This document shows positions 59,801 through 64,000 of a stretch of 64,000 bases of DNA, piece after piece. Under the pieces are notes generated by a model. The model had not been told where the DNA came from. It saw nothing but the letters and a program-made list of their open reading frames with translations, and made no database searches. Each line of letters starts with the position of its first letter. Position 1 is the stretch's first letter. The DNA is from Camillea tinctor (Eukaryota > Ascomycota > Sordariomycetes > Xylariales > Xylariaceae), in contig MU394140.1 of the NCBI GenBank assembly GCA_022578605.1, positions 80,133-144,132 on the forward strand. The letters run 5' to 3'. The position numbers and the translations under genes are program-made.

Positions 59801-61384
59801 TTTCTTTGTTTTTTTTCTTCTTGTTCTCAACTCAAGCCACAGGGGATTATTTGTTTCATCTACTGCACACCGCAAGGTCGACGATAACGCCAAGTCTAGG
59901 TGGGAGGTAGTATCTACTTGGTTTGTGGATGCTTACACTAATTAACGAGGCCTAAGCAATTCTAAATTCCTAGGTAGTGAGTACGTGACGTCTACGCCAT
60001 TTTAGCAGAGACTTCAGGGCACAGCATAGGCACGAATAGATTAATTATCGTTTATTGTCTTGAATGATACCACCCAAATGACGCCGTTCTAAATTCCTAC
60101 GGCGTCAACTGGTATCTTCCTCAGGAGAGATAAACTAATTCAACTCTACATACTACTAGTACTAGAAACCCGTTTGTTTAAGCTTGTATAGCGGCATTTG
60201 GAACGTTGATAACGGGTTGCGCGCGCCCATTATCATTATAGCAGTGGCCGCCCCGTGCGCTGTTTGGGTATGCATGATAGAGTGTAAAAAAAAAAAAGAA
60301 TAAAAAAAAAAGGAAAGGAACAACTCACAAGCAACCTTGGAATCTAGCCAACTTTCCTTCCGTTTGAAGCTGGCCCTTTCATACTAACTTCCATGGTGTT
60401 GCATTTTCCTCCTTGATTAGGGATTTGTTTTTTTTAGTCCTCCTTCCCCTTCTCTTGTTTTTTTCCCTGACCCTGCATACGCCCCTTCCCACTCTTCCCA
60501 CACCCCTTCCCTCTCCCCTCTTCAGCTTAGCACTGATCAGCCAATCGTATACTAGCGTGCATGTGGTAGGTTCTGGCGTTTGCCAACCAGAGAGTTCGAT
60601 AGATGAAGTCAATGCAGATATGTAAGGTACCGTCCTGTTCCTTCCTGCATGTATGCAGGCATACCTACTTTTTGACTTTTCTGTGCCTGAATTGAATCAC
60701 ATGGATGTAGGTTAGTCAGGACAGGTACTTGCCTAAGTACCTAGACAGGTACGTGTTTGTGCCCCGTCCTTAGTACCGTACTCTCTCTCCCTCCCCGCTG
60801 ATTTACATACCATCACGCCAAATCGCGGTAGACACGATGCAAGTACACACACTTGTCCCTTTCTACCTAAGACAAAGGTACCATAGGTACGTACATGACA
60901 TTACATACATACATAAGGTATTGCCACCACCACCTCACTACTCACTACTTTGAGGCCCAAGCGTCTTTGTAGCTGCCAAGTTAGTTTGGCAATCCGGCGG
61001 AGTCCCGGTGCCGCGGCCTTTGTCTTGCTGGGACGTGTTTCCACTTAATATATGACCCAGTCTCCATCTCTCGACCCTCCCCCTGGCCCCCCCTCTCTCT
61101 TCCCACTCTTTTTTTTTTCCTCTTGCGCTGTGACCTTACTGTACTTATTTACATATTTGTCCTGCTGTGCTGGGTTTTTCCCTTCTTCGATCTTTTTATT
61201 CCTTCACTCCTTCAGTGCTCTGCCGGCTGAGTCTATCCTACTCATTCACTCACTATCGAACATTATTTGTTTGTCCATTCTTTTCTCCGGCAAGTCGTCC
61301 CTCCTTTTGGTCGACCTCGAGCAGACGCACATAGTCAACCCACAAGTCGTTCTCTACCAGAAAAATAATACAAAGATCAGCATC
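53863..61384. other. 7.5-kb intergenic region without a recognised gene
   Basis: AT-rich DNA with many TAGGT/TACCT motifs. It has a GGGTAGATA triple repeat near 58238-58262, GTGTAAGTGTAA repeats near 58045-58070, pyrimidine-rich stretches near 60430-60530 and a G run near 59144-59150. The longest notable ORF, 56432-56923 (163 codons), has no family resemblance and no clear splice context. No tRNA-like B box was found by eye on either strand. Confidence 0.5.
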
Positions 61385-62791
61385 ATGAAGTTCACCACCA
61401 CCCTCACTGCTGCCTCTCTGGCTGCTGTGGCCGCTGCTGGAAAGGATGCCTTCTCTTTTGCTGTCCTGAGATTTGACGGCGATGGATTCCTTACTGAAGG
61501 TCTTGTCGACCCTATTGTCAACCCCGGAGCCCAGGCCTCTCACTATCACGGTGTTATGGGAGGAAGCAACTTCGGTACTACCGTTGAGGGCGAGCAGTTG
61601 CTAGATTCCAAGTGCACTACTGCCAAGATAAAGAACGACAAGAGCAACTACTGGATCAACCACCTGTTCTTCCAGGATCCCAACGACCCGAACAGCTTCG
61701 AGAAGGTCGATCTGTTCTACATGAATGTTTACTACTTCTTCGAGCCTGGTGACCAGGACGTCGAGCCCTTCCCTGCTGGCTTGAAGATGCTCAGTGGAAA
61801 CACCACGACACGCTCGCCTCCTGCGGCTGGTGGCAAGATCAACTTGGACCCCAACCAAGGTCCTATCAACCCCGTCCAGTGGACTTGCCCCCGTACAAGC
61901 TACGATCCTCCCTCGTACCCCGCCGATTCCGACGGAAGCATGGCTGGTATCCAGGACCCCCAGAACCAGGGCGCCGGTGTCGGTTTCCCCCTCTACCCCT
62001 GTGATGGGTATGCTTCTCCTCACCGCCAGGATATTCACTTCCCTTCGTGCTACAACCCTAAGGTTGGCCTTGATGACTACGAAAACAACATGGCCTGGCC
62101 CACGAACAACGGTGGCCGTATGAGCTGCCCTGAAGGCTACATCCGGGTCCCCCACCTCTTCTACGAGGTTTACTGGAAGACGGATGCTTTCAACGACCGA
62201 TGGACTCCCGATGGCAAGACCACGCCTTGGGTTCTTTCTAACGGTGACCCTACTGGCTACAGCTCGCACGGTGATTTCATCTCTGGCTGGGACGAGGAGA
62301 CTCTTCGAACCATCATTAACACGTGCAACGCTGGCACGTCCGGTATGGACAAGTGCCCCAACATCCCTGGCGGCTTGAACGATGTCCAGGACTGCAAGAT
62401 TCCTGCTCCTCTGGGTAAGGTGCTTGCTTCCTCGACTAAGTTCAACTCGCTCCCTGGCAACAACAAGGTGACTGGATGGGGCCACGGTGGTGTTACTGGT
62501 GGATCGGTCGAGTCTACTCCGGCGTCCAGCTCGTCAGCTTATGATGCTGGTGCTGCTTCGCCTACCGGCGCTGGTGGTGCTTTCATCGAGCAGTCCTCCA
62601 CTAACAGCCCTGCCGAGACCCCCGTCGTTAGTGCGGCTTCCACCCCCGAGAACAACCCGAACGTGGAGGTTGTTTGGGACTACGTCACCGTCACCGAGAC
62701 CACCACTATCGGAGCTGCGCCTACCCCTGCCCCCGCTAAGCGCCACGCGCGTCACAACCACGGTCACGGTGGCTTTGCTGGTCGCCGCTAA
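61385..62791 (+). CDS. DUF1996 secreted protein
   Basis: Single exon, 468 aa. I start at MKFTTTLTAASLAAVAAAGK because it gives a clean signal peptide. The ORF also stays open in frame upstream to an ATG at 61052, but that stretch is T/C-rich leader sequence. The DUF1996 domain spans about residues 20-290: VLRFDGDGFLTEGLVDPIVN, ASHYHGVMGGSNF, WTCPRTSYDPPSYPADSDGS, HRQDIHFPSCYNPKVGLDDY and SCPEGYIRVPHLFYEVYW. Eight or more cysteines suggest disulfides. The C-terminal quarter is Ser/Thr/Ala/Pro-rich, likely O-glycosylated, and ends in a His/Arg/Gly-rich tail (AKRHARHNHGHGGFAGRR). Function of DUF1996 is not established; a wall or extracellular role is plausible. Its synonymous codons are markedly C-rich, suggesting high expression. 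Confidence 0.93.
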   Translation: MKFTTTLTAASLAAVAAAGKDAFSFAVLRFDGDGFLTEGLVDPIVNPGAQASHYHGVMGGSNFGTTVEGEQLLDSKCTTAKIKNDKSNYWINHLFFQDPNDPNSFEKVDLFYMNVYYFFEPGDQDVEPFPAGLKMLSGNTTTRSPPAAGGKINLDPNQGPINPVQWTCPRTSYDPPSYPADSDGSMAGIQDPQNQGAGVGFPLYPCDGYASPHRQDIHFPSCYNPKVGLDDYENNMAWPTNNGGRMSCPEGYIRVPHLFYEVYWKTDAFNDRWTPDGKTTPWVLSNGDPTGYSSHGDFISGWDEETLRTIINTCNAGTSGMDKCPNIPGGLNDVQDCKIPAPLGKVLASSTKFNSLPGNNKVTGWGHGGVTGGSVESTPASSSSAYDAGAASPTGAGGAFIEQSSTNSPAETPVVSAASTPENNPNVEVVWDYVTVTETTTIGAAPTPAPAKRHARHNHGHGGFAGRR

Positions 62792-64000
62792 GCTAGTTGA
62801 TGGTGAATGGCTGTGTTGGCATTCCTTTCTTGCGTATACAAACTTTCTAGGGAAGACGGCGCAAATTTATGTGGATGGGTTGCAGGATAGACACGCATGG
62901 GAAAAAGTGATGTTTTCAGGAATAGCAGGGCAGGGAACAAGATATTTGAATTTTTGAAGAGGGGGGATGTGAACCACAGGGCGCGGTACTCTCTTCCCCC
63001 CTTTTGCTCCGTTCTCTTCGCTTCTACGTTACATATTACGAAATTTTAGTCATTTGTGTTGCGTTGTGTCCATCTGCGCGCTCCGGTTTTATGCGAAGGA
63101 CGCTTTTTATGATCTTTTCGATGCGTCCCGTGTGGCCCTATATGTCGATAGCATGCATCTAGTTTTTACTCATACGATGAGAGAAGTTCTATAGTCTTTA
63201 TGTTTAACTGTATAATAACTCCCTACTGTTATGAGTAAATAGTCAAGAAAAATCATTGAACTTGGAAAAAAAAAACCCCATGCTATACTTCATCCCTTAT
63301 GAGTTGTTGCATTTTTCATTTTCCATCTAGTTAGTAATTGGTTATTTGGATGGGGTAAATAATGGGGCATTTCAATATTGGACTGTTGATATAAACTATT
63401 GAGGTCCGTCCGCCCGCACCAAACATGCACGCACGCACGCACGCACGTGGTATGAGCAAATGGATGGCTTCGGAACGTTTTAAAACCCCTTCCCGCAATT
63501 TCCCATCCTCAATTGCCGCGATCCTTCTCACTTTATTAAGGGTGGAGGTTAAGGTAGATTAGATAATAAGCATAATTGCTGTGAGCTAGTGTAAAAGTAA
63601 TAGTATATCGAATAAGGACTGGGCAAGTTGATGGCTAATTAAATATTGCTTGGGTAAAAGCGTACCTACCTACCTATAGTTTGATTTATATTGATTAGGC
63701 ACACTCGAGCCATAACCTACTATACATCCGAGTAACTACGTAGTTCTCGAGCATGAAGGGAGAGAGGTAGGTAGGGATATGAGTCAAGCTGGTATGTTCT
63801 TTTCATTATTGAAAGCTTCATTTCGTTTGTGTAGATACGTATAACTATAGGATTAACCAAGGGATATTGGCTCTATCAAATCATGCCAAAAAAAAAAAAA
63901 AGGGGGGGGGGGGGGGGGGGGGGGGGTCGCGGGGGGGGGGGGGGCGGGGAGCGGGGGGGGGGGGGGGCGGGGGAGGGGGGGGGGGGCGGGTGAGGGGGGT
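62792..64000. other. Right-end flank with microsatellite and terminal poly-G
   Basis: 3' flank of the DUF1996 gene, then AT-rich DNA. A CGCA tetranucleotide repeat sits at about 63424-63447. From 63889 an A run passes into about 100 bases that are almost all G, the same kind of sequence that surrounds the two gaps. No gene seen. Confidence 0.7.

Noticed and set aside
61601..62485. Long antisense ORF (294 codons) opposite the DUF1996 gene
   Set aside because: It mirrors a codon-biased coding sequence, has no family resemblance and no separate promoter signs.
1..64000. CRISPR arrays, rRNA genes or intact transposons
   Set aside because: No regularly spaced repeats, rRNA signatures, transposase/reverse-transcriptase motifs or long terminal repeats were seen; the repeats present are microsatellites and homopolymers.

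Overview
This window looks like nuclear DNA of a filamentous ascomycete, most likely a Sordariomycete; I cannot name the order. The reasons are short introns (mostly 50-110 bp) with GTAAGT-type donors and CTAAC/CTGAC branch sites, single-gene transcription units, long AT- and microsatellite-rich intergenic DNA, and gene families typical of these fungi: a 2EXR-domain protein, a DUF1996 secreted protein, a Cys-rich single-pass membrane protein and an LCAT-like hydrolase. I rebuilt seventeen protein-coding genes by hand from exon pieces, checking reading phase across every junction. Sixteen are complete. One, itc1, runs off the left edge.

Layout. 1-1208 (-): N-terminal part of the ISWI-partner subunit Itc1. 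2814-4566 (-): ALG8 glucosyltransferase. 5709-7198 (+): ERGIC-53/Emp47-like L-type lectin, divergent from ALG8. 8216-10670 (-): Xaa-Pro peptidase. 12334-15495 (-): Asg1-like Zn2Cys6 transcription factor. 15496-22268: 6.8 kb without a recognisable gene, with one assembly gap. 22269-24091 (+): COP9 signalosome subunit 1. 24635-25768 (-): Prp18. 26781-27746 (+): SAP18. 29618-30081 (-): complex I B15/NDUFB4-type subunit. 30734-31580 (+): glutathione S-transferase. 34038-36638 (+): LCAT-like alpha/beta hydrolase. 38810-39972 (+): Cys-rich membrane protein. 40431-41780 (-): 2EXR protein. 43609-44075 (-): ABM monooxygenase-fold protein. 45431-46154 (+): four-TM membrane protein. 48077-49318 (+): protein with an embedded MIF/tautomerase domain. 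52565-53862 (+): Gtr2 (RagC/D) GTPase. 53863-61384: 7.5 kb without a recognisable gene. 61385-62791 (+): DUF1996 secreted protein. The window ends in a poly-G tract.

The genes are mostly conserved housekeeping functions: chromatin remodelling, N-glycan assembly, ER cargo export, peptide turnover, ubiquitin-like regulation, splicing, respiration and nutrient signalling. They do not form a biosynthetic cluster. Two divergent pairs join related functions: ALG8 with an ER/Golgi mannose-lectin, and Prp18 with SAP18, which in animals also belongs to a splicing-associated complex.

I saw no convincing new biological system. The most unusual items are a MIF-fold domain buried in a longer protein and lacking the catalytic N-terminal proline (with a GC-AG intron), an itc1 gene whose start codon is the only coding triplet of its first exon, a perfect 13-bp inverted repeat in the ALG8 coding sequence, repeated AAG 3' splice sites, and low-complexity insertions in several otherwise conserved enzymes. 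Two 10-N gaps and the right end are wrapped in poly-G/poly-C sequence that looks at least partly artefactual.
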